The translations under genes were made by a program, and so were the position numbers. This document shows positions 1 to 18,600 of a DNA stretch of 64,000 nucleotides, piece after piece (the stretch's first letter is position 1; each line of letters opens with the position of its first letter). Below the pieces are notes generated by a model, which ran no database searches, was not told the DNA's origin, and saw only the letters and a program-made list of their open reading frames with translations. Source of the DNA: Strix aluco (Eukaryota > Chordata > Aves > Strigiformes > Strigidae). The stretch lies in NCBI RefSeq assembly GCF_031877795.1, contig NC_133958.1, positions 2,170,001 through 2,234,000 of the forward strand, given 5' to 3'.

Positions 1-300
1 TGTGGACATGTGCAATTTTAGAGACAGGATAGAGGGAAATCAACCTGGAATTATATTTCTGTGGCAGAGGGGAGGGTAAGGCAGTAGTTTTACTGCCCTA
101 GTCTAGCTGGCTCTCCTGATGGAAGTGCAGATCTCTGCTTTGCAAGCTGAAGCTTCCTGGCAGTGAGTGCTCTTCACTGGGTACCTTTTGCAGACCCTTT
201 AGAAGCAGTTTGCTGAGGGTCTGCAGTGCATAGGCTTCATATCCTGCCTCAGACTAGTGTTCCCCTGTCTGCTGATGTCTTTTGGCATATCTCCTTGCAG
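1..300 (+). other. STAMBP: STAMBP intron (partial)
   Basis: Non-coding sequence that ends in a pyrimidine-rich tract and CAG at 298-300, directly before the first STAMBP exon in the window. Nothing else is recognised here. Confidence 0.75.
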
Positions 301-6117
<5,817 letters not shown>

Positions 6118-6625
6118 GCCTCTTGCCTTACCCATTTACAGAAAACCATCTACCTTCCTTCTAGGCCTAGGGAATTTTTTTTTTTCCCCCTGTAGCAGAT
6201 GATTTCCACCGTGTAGTGATCCTTCCCCTTCCTCCCCCAATAATCACGGTGAAATCAATACCCTGACCTCAGCAGGAGCACGTGAAACCTCAGTGCCTGG
6301 CGTCGGGCTGGCGAAGTGGTCCTGAGGTTCAGGGTGTGGGGAAAAGCTAACTGGAAGTTCAAAGACAGAAGCTAACACTGAAGCAATTGTTTAATACTCT
6401 AATCTATGGCTTGAACAGCTTCTTGGGGAAATTCCCTGTGATTTGCTGCAACCATGAGGTGTGGAAACCTCTTCCAAGTGCTTTCCAAAGTGGGACTTGC
6501 CCGAATTAACCCATGCTTTGTTTTGCCTCTCTCTCTGGGTTGCTGTGGTCTCAGTGCAGCTGGCTGGAGTAGATAAGTCTTTGCTGTAGTTTAAGATTAA
6601 ACCTTCCTAACCCCTCTCACCCCCT
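6118..6625 (+). other. STAMBP: STAMBP 3' UTR (probable)
   Basis: Non-coding sequence after the STAMBP stop codon. The first plausible poly(A) signal is ATTAAA at 6596-6601, which would give a UTR of about 500 bases. No AATAAA was seen earlier. The end point is inferred. Confidence 0.45.
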
Positions 6626-9600
6626 GCAAGATCTTACCACTGCTGAGCCGGAGCGAGTCCTGCTTCTGGTACTCGGGTCTTTGCCCGCTGAGGTATGGAA
6701 AGGCCCAACCTCCTTTGGGAACCCCTGTTTCAGTGTTTCAGGGCAGAAGGTGCCTGGATGCGGCACTGCTTTGCACAAGCTGCTCCATTCCAGCAGTGAC
6801 GAGGGGTCTCTGGTTGCTTCATTCCTTTTCCTGGATGGGGGATTCACTCTGGCCCTCAGGCTGCCTGGCGAGGGCTTATGTTCAGCTTGTTGCTGGTGTT
6901 ACCGTGGAGGAGGCTCTCGGTCTCTTGGCTGCAGCATTGGCCTGTGAAGGCTCTGCAAGGCCATCACCGCTCAGAGACAGGACTCCAGCAGCTTTGGCCT
7001 CTTCAGTCTCAGAGATCACCATGCCCAACTGCCTCTGCGCTTCTCAAAGCAGTAGAAAGCCTGTCCTTGCCAAAACCCAAGCGCTCCGTGACGTCGTTGT
7101 TCTGCGGTACATCAGCCGGGGACCTCCTCCGAATGACTTTTCGTCAGATGCCAAGCAGCAATTTTCCTTCCCTGCGCTCTCCGTGCTGAGCCTCCGCCCT
7201 CGCTTCTGCCGGCGTTGAAAGGGAAGAAGCAGTGTTGAAAGGTGGAAGGCATCTGGCCTCAAAGGGCCGAGCGTGATCCACGGCGTCTCCACATCCTCCA
7301 GCAGGATGCTCTGATGATCAGCACATGGCCGTGCGGGGAGGGGAAGGCGGCTGGAGTTGCCTTCCCACCTGGCATGCATACATACATGTTCTCTATGTCA
7401 TGTCCTTGTACTTCTACATACAGAATTCCTTGGTGTTCAGTTTTAACACAGATGGATTCTGTTATCTTGGCTGGGTTTCTTTGGCCACTCGTTTTCTTTG
7501 AGCGAACTCGGTGGGTTGGAGGGGGCCGGTGTGGCTGAGAGCAGGGAGGGAATTGATTTATTCAGGGGTTGTGTTTATTTGCAACAGCCACCTCCTTGAC
7601 TCCTGCGTGACAAACTACTGCTGCCATCGCTTTTGCAGTTGGTTTTGGAAACAGGCTGCCCCCGGCAGTGGGAGGGAAGCAAGGGGACTTCAGTGCAGCT
7701 GTGGGAACGAACTTTCAGACCTAATTTATTTAAATTATGCTCAGGGTGGGTTTTGCAGCCTTGGTGTAGGGGTGTCCATCCCGTGGCTCTACGCAGAGTG
7801 CAGCAGTTTGCTCTTCAGCCTGGTGGCTCCCTCGGAGCATTGTGGGGACACGAAGTGTGAAAGCTTCTTGCAAGGCAGCGATTCCTGCAAATTGGTAGTG
7901 AATATCACAACAGATTTATTTACCTGAAGGTCTCGGGTCTGAGCTGACCCCAGCATTGAGCAGAGAGCACCAGCCGCGGAGAGGAGCTGGTGGCCAATCC
8001 CTGCTTTGTTTGCAAGTCGTCCCAGTGACCGATAAAGCCTCGTGGAGAATTTTTCAAATACCTCACAGCACGGCCCTACGCAAGGGCTGTGTTTCTCACG
8101 TCAGCGGCCAGCTGCTGCCTCGCACCCAGCCCTGTTCTCTGAGCTTGGCGGCTTTTTAATCACATTTTTTCACTTAAAAGTCACTGAGTCATCAGTTTGT
8201 GCGTTGGGATGAGTGCTGATATCCTGGCACTACTGCCTGTGTCCCACTAACCCCCCCCCCGTCTGTCCAGCTGCACCAGATGTGACCATTACACCTTAAA
8301 ATCGCTCAAAACGGGGGGTTGAATTTGGTAGGAGCTAAATCCTAACAGCAACCACGCTTTGCAGTAGCGGTTTATTTTCTGCAACAGCGTGGGTTGCGTG
8401 TTTTGGGGTGTTTCCTGCAGGCAGGGAGCAATGTTATCTCTGCCTTGGAGATGGGAACAGACCCAAATCCCTGCCCCAGCTCTCGTCGCTGGTTTGTCCG
8501 TCCTCAGCGACAGCCCGAGAGGTTTAAAGCGCGAATGTTACCCTTATAGGGAGGTGCCGAGGGCCGGCCTGCGCGCCGGCACTTTTGAAATCCCACGACA
8601 AACCAGGGCTGACTCCCCCTCCTCGTCCCGCGTTCGTCCCAGGCCAGCCTCGCCCGTGCCGGGAGATGCCTCGCGTTCCTGCGAGCATCCCGGGGCCGCC
8701 GAGCGCCGGCAGAGCCGGCAGCTGGATTGGCTGCGGTGGCCAAACCTTTCCTTTTTAGGCTGCGCGCCTGCTCCCACTCGGAGCTTTGCCGCCGCCGTCC
8801 CAGCTTCAAACTGGCCATGCCAAAAGGCTTCCTGGCCCAGCTGGCCACCGTGCCGCGGCTCGGGGCGCTCTGGGGATCCTGCGGGGATGGGGAGCTCGGA
8901 GCCGACGCGCCCGTCCCTGGCGAGCACCAGGGATGGCGACGCCTCGTGACTTGGCACTGCAGAGCAGGGGCTGGGGTTGACACCCTGTGGTTTGCACCAG
9001 CTGCGGGTTCGGGGGTGTCTCCGTGGCTTTGGGCACGGTCCCTCTCCACCCTGAGGGGCACCTGACAGGGTCCCACCACCAGCTCCATGCAGCCCCCCAC
9101 AATTGTGCTCCCTCCACGTGGGGCTCTCCAGGCCACTGTCTCCATCCAGCCCCCCTTTTTCCCCCCCCACCACCACTCTCTGCTGGGTTTTGGATTAATT
9201 TTTTTTTTTTTTTTTTAATCAGCATGTCATATATGGCAACCTTTTGCCTCGGTGACCTCATGTTTGGCAGTGAACCAAGGGAACCAGGTTGGGACACGAG
9301 GTGGCAGCAGGTCCCCGGGGTGCAGGGCATGTAGTGGGGACACCAAGTGCACGGCTGGGGACCCAGGGGCCACATCCAGCCCCCCTGTGCTGAGGTTTTC
9401 TAGAGGAAGGGGAATAACCAGGGCAGAGCCACTGACTGGGGACATTGTTGGAGGTGCGAGCGGGCTGGGCGTGCCGGGGAGGCACTGTGTCCCTGTCCTG
9501 CCCAGGGTGACAGCTTGGAGTCTGCTCCCTCTCTCCAGGGCTGGGGGAGGGACAACAGGATTCTTGGGTCCCTTCTGGTAGTGGTGGGACCCTGCAGCTC

Positions 9601-10544
9601 TTGATCCTTATTGCTGCACCGGTGCCTTGATGACCCTGCCCTGAGCACAGCTCAGGACCCCACAAAGCAAAGCAGGAGACAGCCCAGGCCCCCCCCGTGC
9701 CTCAGTTTCCCCATCTCCAACCTGAGTCCCTGTAGCTCTGGGTGGTGGCTTCGAGGCATCTCTCCTGCCTCCCCCCTGCCCCGGGTGCTCGGGGAGAGTC
9801 CCCGGTGTGGGACCGTTGCCCTTAAAAAGGCAGCCGGGAGTTTGGCAGCCGTTGGTTGGCCTCTGCGAGGGCCGTGGGCCCCTGCGGCTCCGTTTGCCGC
9901 TTGTCAAGGCTGCGTCTGCAGGGCCAGGGGTGGCTCCGGCCCCCCCATGCTGTGTTCGGGCTGGGGGGCCAGGGGACAGCACCCACATTGCCCCTTGGGG
10001 GGTCGGGGCTCATCCTGCCTCCAAAATCCTCCTGGGGACAGGGAGCAGCCATGACACAGGGCTGGGCTTTGGACCCACGAGTCCTGGCCCTGCTCAAGCC
10101 AAGGATCTGGGGGATGAGGGGCACAGAAAGACCAAAAATGGGGGCAGAGAGAGAAAACCCCAGGGAGAGTCATCCCAAAGGTGCCGGATTCTGGAGATGT
10201 GGCGGAACCGAGGCTGGGAGGAAGCGATGCACCAACCCAGGGCATTTCCAGTGTCTTGGCAATGCCAAATTCCCCTCCCGGCTCCAGGGTGTCCCCCACG
10301 GCAGAGCCCCAACACCCACCTCCACCCGGGTGGGGTTTCTCCGCACTCGCCCCAGGAACCAGAGATGCTGAGCCCGTCACTTATAAGGACTTGTGTCTCA
10401 CTTGTTTATCGGAGCGGAGCATAAAAGGAACAGACTCACAAATGGGATGTTGCCTCCCAAGCATCCCCACATATATTTTTCTTACAATAATTAACCGTGC
10501 TGGGTCCTACCATCAGTCCAAGGTCAATTTAATGAAATAAAACA
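6626..10544. other. Intergenic spacer STAMBP-ACTG2
   Basis: No convincing gene. There is a GC- and CpG-rich block at about 8500-8960 (open in several frames, as expected from composition), a poly(T) run at about 9199-9217, and GC-rich sequence with short C runs up to 10380. From about 10380 the composition becomes AT-richer, approaching the ACTG2 promoter. Confidence 0.6.
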
Positions 10545-10554
10545 CCTTATATGG
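10545..10554 (+). promoter_or_regulatory. ACTG2: CArG box 1 (SRF site) of ACTG2
   Basis: CCTTATATGG is a perfect CC(A/T)6GG serum response factor site, about 125 bases upstream of the inferred transcription start. A half-like CCATATGG abuts it at 10555-10562. SRF/myocardin control through paired CArG boxes is established for smooth-muscle actin genes. Confidence 0.9.
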
Positions 10555-10581
10555 CCATATGGCTAACACACCATCACTTAG

Positions 10582-10591
10582 CCTATTTAGG
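10582..10591 (+). promoter_or_regulatory. ACTG2: CArG box 2 (SRF site) of ACTG2
   Basis: CCTATTTAGG is a second perfect CArG box, 37 bases downstream of the first (start to start) and on the same side of the TATA-like element. Confidence 0.88.
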
Positions 10592-10639
10592 GTCTTTGTT
10601 TAGAGAGGATCCGCCTCTGAGGTTTCACGGGCTCGCTGG

Positions 10640-10647
10640 TATTTATA
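10640..10647 (+). promoter_or_regulatory. ACTG2: TATA-like element of ACTG2
   Basis: TATTTATA lies about 50 bases downstream of CArG box 2 and about 30 bases upstream of a plausible transcription start near 10670-10675. Confidence 0.7.
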
Positions 10648-10671
10648 CCAAAGGCTCCTCGGGACTCGGTC

Positions 10672-10699
10672 CCAGAGGAAAGGAGCTCTCGCCTCCACG
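10672..10699 (+). other. ACTG2: ACTG2 non-coding exon 1 (inferred)
   Basis: A short untranslated exon is inferred from the TATA spacing (5' end approximate) and the good splice donor CCACG|GTGAGT with the exon ending at 10699. Actin genes of the muscle class have such a 5' leader exon. The leader would join to an acceptor CAG at 11481-11483, 34 bases before the ATG. Confidence 0.6.
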
Positions 10700-11493
10700 G
10701 TGAGTACTGCCCAGCCCTGGTTTCCCTTTTGCTTGCAGAAAAAGCGGGAAGGAAAAACACCCCGGGGGGTTTCGGGGTGCCCCTGTGCTTAATGGAGTGG
10801 CCCAGGCTCAGTTCGCACGGCACAGGGAGGGGTGACAACCCTGGCACGACCCCGCAGCTGGGGGCTTCCGTGGAGGCGACGAGAGCTGGGCTGCGGCCAA
10901 AGCGGGTCCTGCTCTTCCAGAAATCCCTGCGATTTTGGTGTGTTTTTTTTTTTCTTTTTGGGCTCCTGTGATGTTTTCGCCTGCTTCCCTCTGGATTTGG
11001 GAGCGTATCTGCTGGTGGAGGAGGGCACCCTCTGGGAAGGGCTATTTTTTTCCCATTTTTGGGAAAGGATGCGAGGGCAGAGCGGCAAGGGGCTGCCAAG
11101 ACAGGACCGGAGGAGAGGCCATCGGCCTCGGGGGGCACCGGCCGGGGACAGCAATGCCACAGCTCCCTGGGCAGCGCTTCTGCCGGCCGAGCGCGGGCAG
11201 GAGGCTTTGGCACCCGTTTTGGGCACCATCTGGTGAAGGTGGAGCAGCAGCATCAGTGTGGAGCCACACCCATGGGGAATGAGCATCACCTCGCTCCCAG
11301 CATCGCCACACCGGGGCCGGACCCGGCAGCCGCCCCTCGGCACGGCCCGTGGAGGATTTTGCGAGGCCGCACGTCCCCCCAAGGACTCCAACCATCCAAA
11401 GCCGGACGCGGCGGCGCAGCGTAACCCTCTCCCCACCCATCCTTTAACACTGTTTTCCCCCCTTGCCCCAGCTTTTCCCCCAGGTCCCCCTGA

Positions 11494-13858
<2,365 letters not shown>

Positions 13859-13884
13859 TGAGGGTAATGGGGTGATGGGTGGGG

Positions 13885-15112
13885 GAGCCCCTACCTCATG
13901 TTGGTGCCCCTGATGCCATGCTGATGCCCTTGACTTTGGCTTGATGCCCCAGACCCCGTGTTGTTGCCCTTGACCCCATGTTGTTGCCCCCCATCCCACA
14001 CTGATGCCTCCAACCCTGTATCAATGACCTTGACCTCCTGTTGTTGCCCCCAACTCCCATGTCATTGCCTCTAACCCTGTGTCAATGCCCTTGACCCCAT
14101 GTTGGTGCCCACACCCCACGCTGATGCCCCCAACCCTGGGTTGATGCCCTTGACCTCATGATGGTCTCCCCAACCCTGCACTGATGTCCCCAAACCTCTA
14201 CTGATGCCTTCAACCCCCTCTCAATGCCCTTGACCCCCTGTTGATGTCCTCCACCCCATGTTGATGCCCTTGACCCCCTGTTGGTGTCCCCAACCCCATG
14301 CAGGTGTCCCCAATGTCACATCAATGCCCTTGACCTCATCTCAATGCCCTTGACCCCCTGTTGGTGTTCCCCACCCCATGTTGATGCCCTTGACCCCATG
14401 GTGGTGTCCCCAACCCCATGTGGGTGTCCCCAATGTCACATCAATGCCCTTGACCTCATCTCAATGCCCTTGACCCCCTGTTGGTGTTCCCCACCCCATG
14501 TTGATGCCCTTGACCCCCTGTTGGTGTCCCCAACCCCATGCGGGTGTCCCCAATGTCACATCAATGCCCTTGACCTCATCTCAATGCCCTTGACCCCCTG
14601 TTGGTGTTCCCCACCCCATGTTGATGCCCTTGACCCCATGGTGGTGTCCCCAACCCCATGTGGGTGTCCCCAATGTCACATCAATGCCCTTGACCTCATC
14701 TCAATGCCCTTGACCCCCTGTTGGTGTTCCCCACCCCATGTTGATGCCCTTGACCCCCTGTTGGTGTCCCCAACCCCATGCGGGTGTCCCCAATGTCACA
14801 TCAATGCCCTTGACCTCATCTCAATGCCCTTGACCCCCTGTTGGTGTTCCCCACCCCATGTTGATGCCCTTGACCCCATGGTGGTGTCCCCAACCCCATG
14901 CAGGCATGCCCAATATCATGTTGATGCCCTTGACCTCATCTCAATGCCCTTGACCCCATGGTGGTGTCCCCCACCCCATGTTGATGCCCCTGACCCCATG
15001 GTGGTGCCCCCAACCCCATGCGGGTGTCCCCAATGTCACACTGATGCCCTTGACCTCATCTCAATGCCCTTGACCCCGTGTTGGTGCCCCCGACCCCCTG
15101 TTGCTGCCCCGC
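13885..15112 (+). repeat. Minisatellite with 120/240-bp higher-order structure
   Basis: Degenerate units of about 30 bases built on TTGATGCCCTTGACCCC and TGGTGTCCCCAACCCC. From about 14280 they settle into a 120-bp unit that alternates in two versions (TTGGTGTCC with CGGGTG, and GTGGTGTCC with TGGGTG), giving a 240-bp repeat. The blocks 14401-14460 and 14641-14700 are identical. The open frame of 295 codons at 14281-15168 is a repeat product (a multiple of 3), not a gene. It fills the space between the ACTG2 poly(A) region and the DGUOK promoter. Confidence 0.95.
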
Positions 15113-15158
15113 CTGTCCCCTCTCCAGCGCTGCCGGGACATGCTGTGGGCGGGGTAAC

Positions 15159-15166
15159 ATTTGCAT
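15159..15166 (+). promoter_or_regulatory. DGUOK: Octamer-like site upstream of DGUOK
   Basis: ATTTGCAT, a perfect reverse octamer (POU factor) motif, about 155 bases upstream of the DGUOK start. Its role is inference only. Confidence 0.4.
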
Positions 15167-15264
15167 AAATTACCATACCGCCCCCAGCACCCCCCGCGCT
15201 TTCACCCGCCGCTTCCGCGTCTGTTTCCACCCCTCCCCCTCCCCTCCCGCCGCTTCCCGCGTCT

Positions 15265-15272
15265 TGACGTCA
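15265..15272 (+). promoter_or_regulatory. DGUOK: CRE-like element in the DGUOK promoter
   Basis: TGACGTCA, the full palindromic CREB/ATF site, 50 bases upstream of the first usable DGUOK ATG in a CpG-rich segment (about 15180-15420). The position suits a core promoter element of a TATA-less gene. Confidence 0.7.
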
Positions 15273-15314
15273 CGGGGCGGCAGCGCGCGCCGCTCATTAC
15301 CATGTCATTAGCAT

Positions 15315-18143
15315 ATGACGAGGGAAAGCGGAAGCGGTGGCGGGATGGGGCGGTGCGGGGCCGCCCTGCGCCTGGCGCTGGAGGGGAACATCGGTACCGG
15401 GGCGGGGCGGGGCGGGGGGGAGGACACGGGACAACGGGGGGGAGGGTCCCGCGGTGGCACGGGGAGGGTGGGTGGCTTTTGGGGGGTGGGGGGACAGCAG
15501 TTTGGGGTGCAGGGAGCTCCCTGGGGGGGCAGGAGGATTTGGGGTGCGATGGAGGTGGGGGGGATTTGGGGTGCGTGGGGGGGTTTGGGGTGCGTGGGGG
15601 GGCGCAGCCTGAAGCCTCTCGGGGTCCAATTTAATGTCTGTAATTAATTATTATTGCTACCCGCCTGCGGGGCGGGAGGGGCACCCTGTAAACCTGCGCA
15701 GCCCCACGGCAGGAGCCGGGGTGGGGGGACACACCAGCTCACCCTGCGCTGCCCCCCTCCACCCCGCAGCCGTGGGGAAATCCACCTTCCTGAAGCTGCT
15801 GGGGGCCACCTTCCCCACGTGGCACTTGGTGACCGAACCCGTGGCCCAGTGGCGAAAGGTGCCGGCCAGCGGCACGGCGGAGGTAATGGCGGCTACCGGC
15901 TGCGTCGCGGCGCCACTCGACGCCGCGGTGGGACAACCTCATCCCCCCCAGCTCTTCCTTCGCAGGCGCCCGGGGGCTCCACCAACCTTCTCCAGATGAT
16001 GTACCAGGAGCCGGCGCGGTGGTCCTACACCTTCCAGACCTTCTCCTGCCTCAGCCGGCTGAAGGCGATGCTGGAGCCGCCGCCCGAGCGGCTCCCCGGG
16101 ACCCCCCACCCCGTGCGGGTCTTCGAGCGCTCTGTCTACAGCGACAGGTACCCCCGAATTAAAATAGGACAGAAGAGGGACGAAAGGATTAAATGGGATA
16201 ACGAGCGTCCGCGCCGCCCGGGTTGTGTCCCCTGTGACCCTCGGGGTGAGCCAGCGAAGCCCGGAGCGCTGCGTAATTCCATGTTGGATAATTTGGGGCT
16301 TCGTTATCCCCCAAATAATTTTTGCTGGTGGCTGCTCTGTTCTCCCCCGCGTTCGAAAGCCCTCGGGTGATGGTAGCGCCGCGTGGCTGCGTGTCCCCCT
16401 AGGTCGCTCAGCCCCAAATTAAAGATTTCTGCCTTCGTTAAACTCCACGATCGGTGCAAAAAAAGGTGTAAAAAATGGGCGTGCAGCCAGCTGGATGGCT
16501 TGGAGATGCTGACACTGGTCCGGCCGCCCTGTCCCCTCTCCCATCCCGTCCCAGGTACGTCTTTGCCAAGAATCTTTTTGAGGCTGGGCACCTGGAGCCG
16601 CTGGAGTGGGGCATCTACCAGGACTGGCACGGCTTCCTCCTGCGGCAGCTGCGGCCCCGCACCACCCTCCACGGCTTCCTCTACCTGCGGGCGACACCGG
16701 AGGTGGGTGCCGGTGAGAGCCCCCCCCGCCCTTCCCCGTGTTCAGCGGCCAGGGGGCTGCGGCAGGCGTTGGGCTCAGCTCAGAGTCCAAGGCCAGCGCT
16801 TGGAATTGCCAAAATGTTGGGTTTTAAGCCTGAATCGCTGGCCCAGAGGAGCGGGGCCTGCTCCCGTTCCCGTGGGAATGGAGGGGGGGGGTCTGCTACT
16901 GATCCTAGAGCGGCGTTGGGGGAGGGAGGGCTGCAGCGTCCTCGGGATGTCCGGCTGCTGCCTCACTGGGGCTGCTTTGCCAGACTCCTGCATCACGTTA
17001 ACCTCCCGTCTCTCACATCCGTTACCCTCCCCTCTCTCCCGTTACCTTCCCCTCTCTCCCATTAACCTCCCCTCTCTCCCATTAACTTCCCCTCTCTCCC
17101 GTTACCCTCCCCTCTCTCCCGTTACCCTCCCCTCTCTCCCGTTACCCTCCCCTCTCTCCCATTAACTTCCCCTCTCTCCCGTTACCCTCCCCTCTCTCCC
17201 GTTACCTTCCCCTCTCTCCCGTTACCTTCCCCTCTCTCCCGTTACCTTCCCCTCTCTCCCATTAACCTCCCCTCTCTCCCATTAATTTCCCCTCTCTCCC
17301 GTTACCCTCCCCTCTCTCCCGTTACCCTCCCCTCTCTCCCGTTACCTTCCCCTCTCTCCCATTAACCTCCCCTCTCTCCCATTAACCTCCCCTCTCTCCC
17401 ATTAACCTCCCCTCTCTCCTGTTACCTTCCCCTCTCTCCCGTTACCTTCCCCTCTCTCCCATTAACCTCCCTTCTCCCACATCCCGGTAACGTCCCCTCT
17501 CTCCTGTTAACGTCCCCTCTATCCCGGTAACCTCCCCTCTGTCCCGGTAACCCCCCATCTCCCGCGCGGGTGCAGAGGTGCCTGGAGCGGCTGCGGCGGA
17601 GGGCGAGGAGCGAGGAGGGGGGCATCCAGCTGGGGTACCTGCAGCAGCTCCACGCCCAGCATGAGCGCTGGCTGGTGGAGAAAACCACGGAGTGAGTCCC
17701 AGTGCGTCCCCACCGCGCTCCCCCCGGGCACCCGGACCGGCTGTGGTTGTGGGGTGACCCCCCTGATTTGGGGGGTGCGTTTGTTTTCACCCGTTCTCTC
17801 CCTCCCTTCTTCAGGGTCCACTTTGCGGACGTGAAGCACGCGCCCGTCCTGGTGCTGGACGTGGACAAGGACTTCGAGCACGACGCGGCCGTGCAGGGCG
17901 TCCTCATGGCGCAGGTGGGCACGGCCGAGGCAGCATCTCGCGCCAACCTCCGAGCCTCCGCCTCATCTTCATTTTTCCATGGGAAAAAATAATTTCCACA
18001 CCCTCTATCCGGGCTGGTTTAAACCTCGGCCATCCCGGCACCATCCTGGCAACGAATTCTCAGTCAGCTTCTCCTTGCAGGTGGAGGCGTTCGCGACAGC
18101 GCTGCGAGCCGAAGCTTCGCCGTCGCACCCTGACCCCCTCTGA
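15315..18143 (+). CDS. DGUOK: Deoxyguanosine kinase, mitochondrial
   Basis: Seven coding exons: 15315-15393, 15770-15882, 15966-16147, 16555-16702, 17576-17691, 17815-17914 and 18081-18143 (stop TGA), about 266 codons (human 277). It phosphorylates purine deoxynucleosides for mtDNA precursor supply. Exons 1 and 2 form the P-loop EGNIAVGKSTF, with the intron inside the Ala codon. Then come [22 protein letters not shown], the ERSVYSDR signature (Glu-Arg-Ser), YQDWHGFLL, and the arginine-rich lid [14 protein letters not shown]; the C-terminal part [14 protein letters not shown]...[13 protein letters not shown] matches the family. An in-frame TAG at 15309-15311 limits the start to ATG 15315 or the better placed ATG 15345 (256 codons). 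The presequence before the P-loop is therefore only about 16-26 residues, shorter than in human. Exon 1's donor (G|GTACCG) is weak. The family assignment is certain; DCK and TK2 fit less well. Confidence 0.93.
17000..17560 (+). repeat. 20-bp minisatellite in DGUOK intron 4
   Basis: About 25 tandem copies of a 20-base unit, CCCCTCTCTCCCGTTACCTT, with the variants ATTAACCT and GTTACCCT at one end. It is almost pure pyrimidine apart from the TTAAC/TTACC core. It decays towards 17560 and ends just before the exon starting at 17576, so it includes the polypyrimidine region of that acceptor. Confidence 0.95.
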
Positions 18144-18600
18144 GCGGCGGCACCCCCGTCCCCCCGGTACCCGCGGCAGAGCCGGCGGCCGAAGATCCCG
18201 ACACCGAGGACAAGGGACATGTCCTGGTCCGCAGCCGTCCCCCCCTCGCCCTTTTATTTGGGGCGAGGGGTGTATTTAGGGCGCTGACAGCACGGGATGG
18301 TTTTAAGGCGCGGAGGCGCGGATGTGTGATGAGCTTCGGGGTGGGGTGGGGTGGTCCCCCTGCTCCCCCCCACGCTCAGGGGTCCAGGTCACCGCCGTGA
18401 CCCCCTCCCAATCTATAGGCACCCCCAGCTGGGGATGCTGGAGCCAGGGATGCTCCATAAGGTGGATTTAACATGCTGGTTAAATTCCAACGGCAAATCA
18501 TCATGGCTCATGTTGAAGTTAAACCAACCTTCATATTTTATGTATTTTTTTCCTTAAATTAAGTTTCCCTTAAATTAAACACAAAGCAACATCAAGCTCT
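18144..18600 (+). other. DGUOK: DGUOK 3' UTR (probable)
   Basis: Sequence after the DGUOK stop. An ATTAAA within CTTAAATTAAACACAAAG at about 18574-18579 is the best poly(A) signal seen. The boundary is inferred. Confidence 0.4.

Noticed and set aside
8389-9176. Overlapping open frames of about 190-210 codons on both strands in the STAMBP-ACTG2 spacer
   Set aside because: CpG- and GC-rich DNA lacks stops by composition; none of the peptides resembles a known family and no splice structure was found. Could be a CpG island, but no gene start was supported.
14281-15168. 295-codon open frame upstream of DGUOK
   Set aside because: It consists only of the 120-bp minisatellite unit translated; no start context, domain or splice support.
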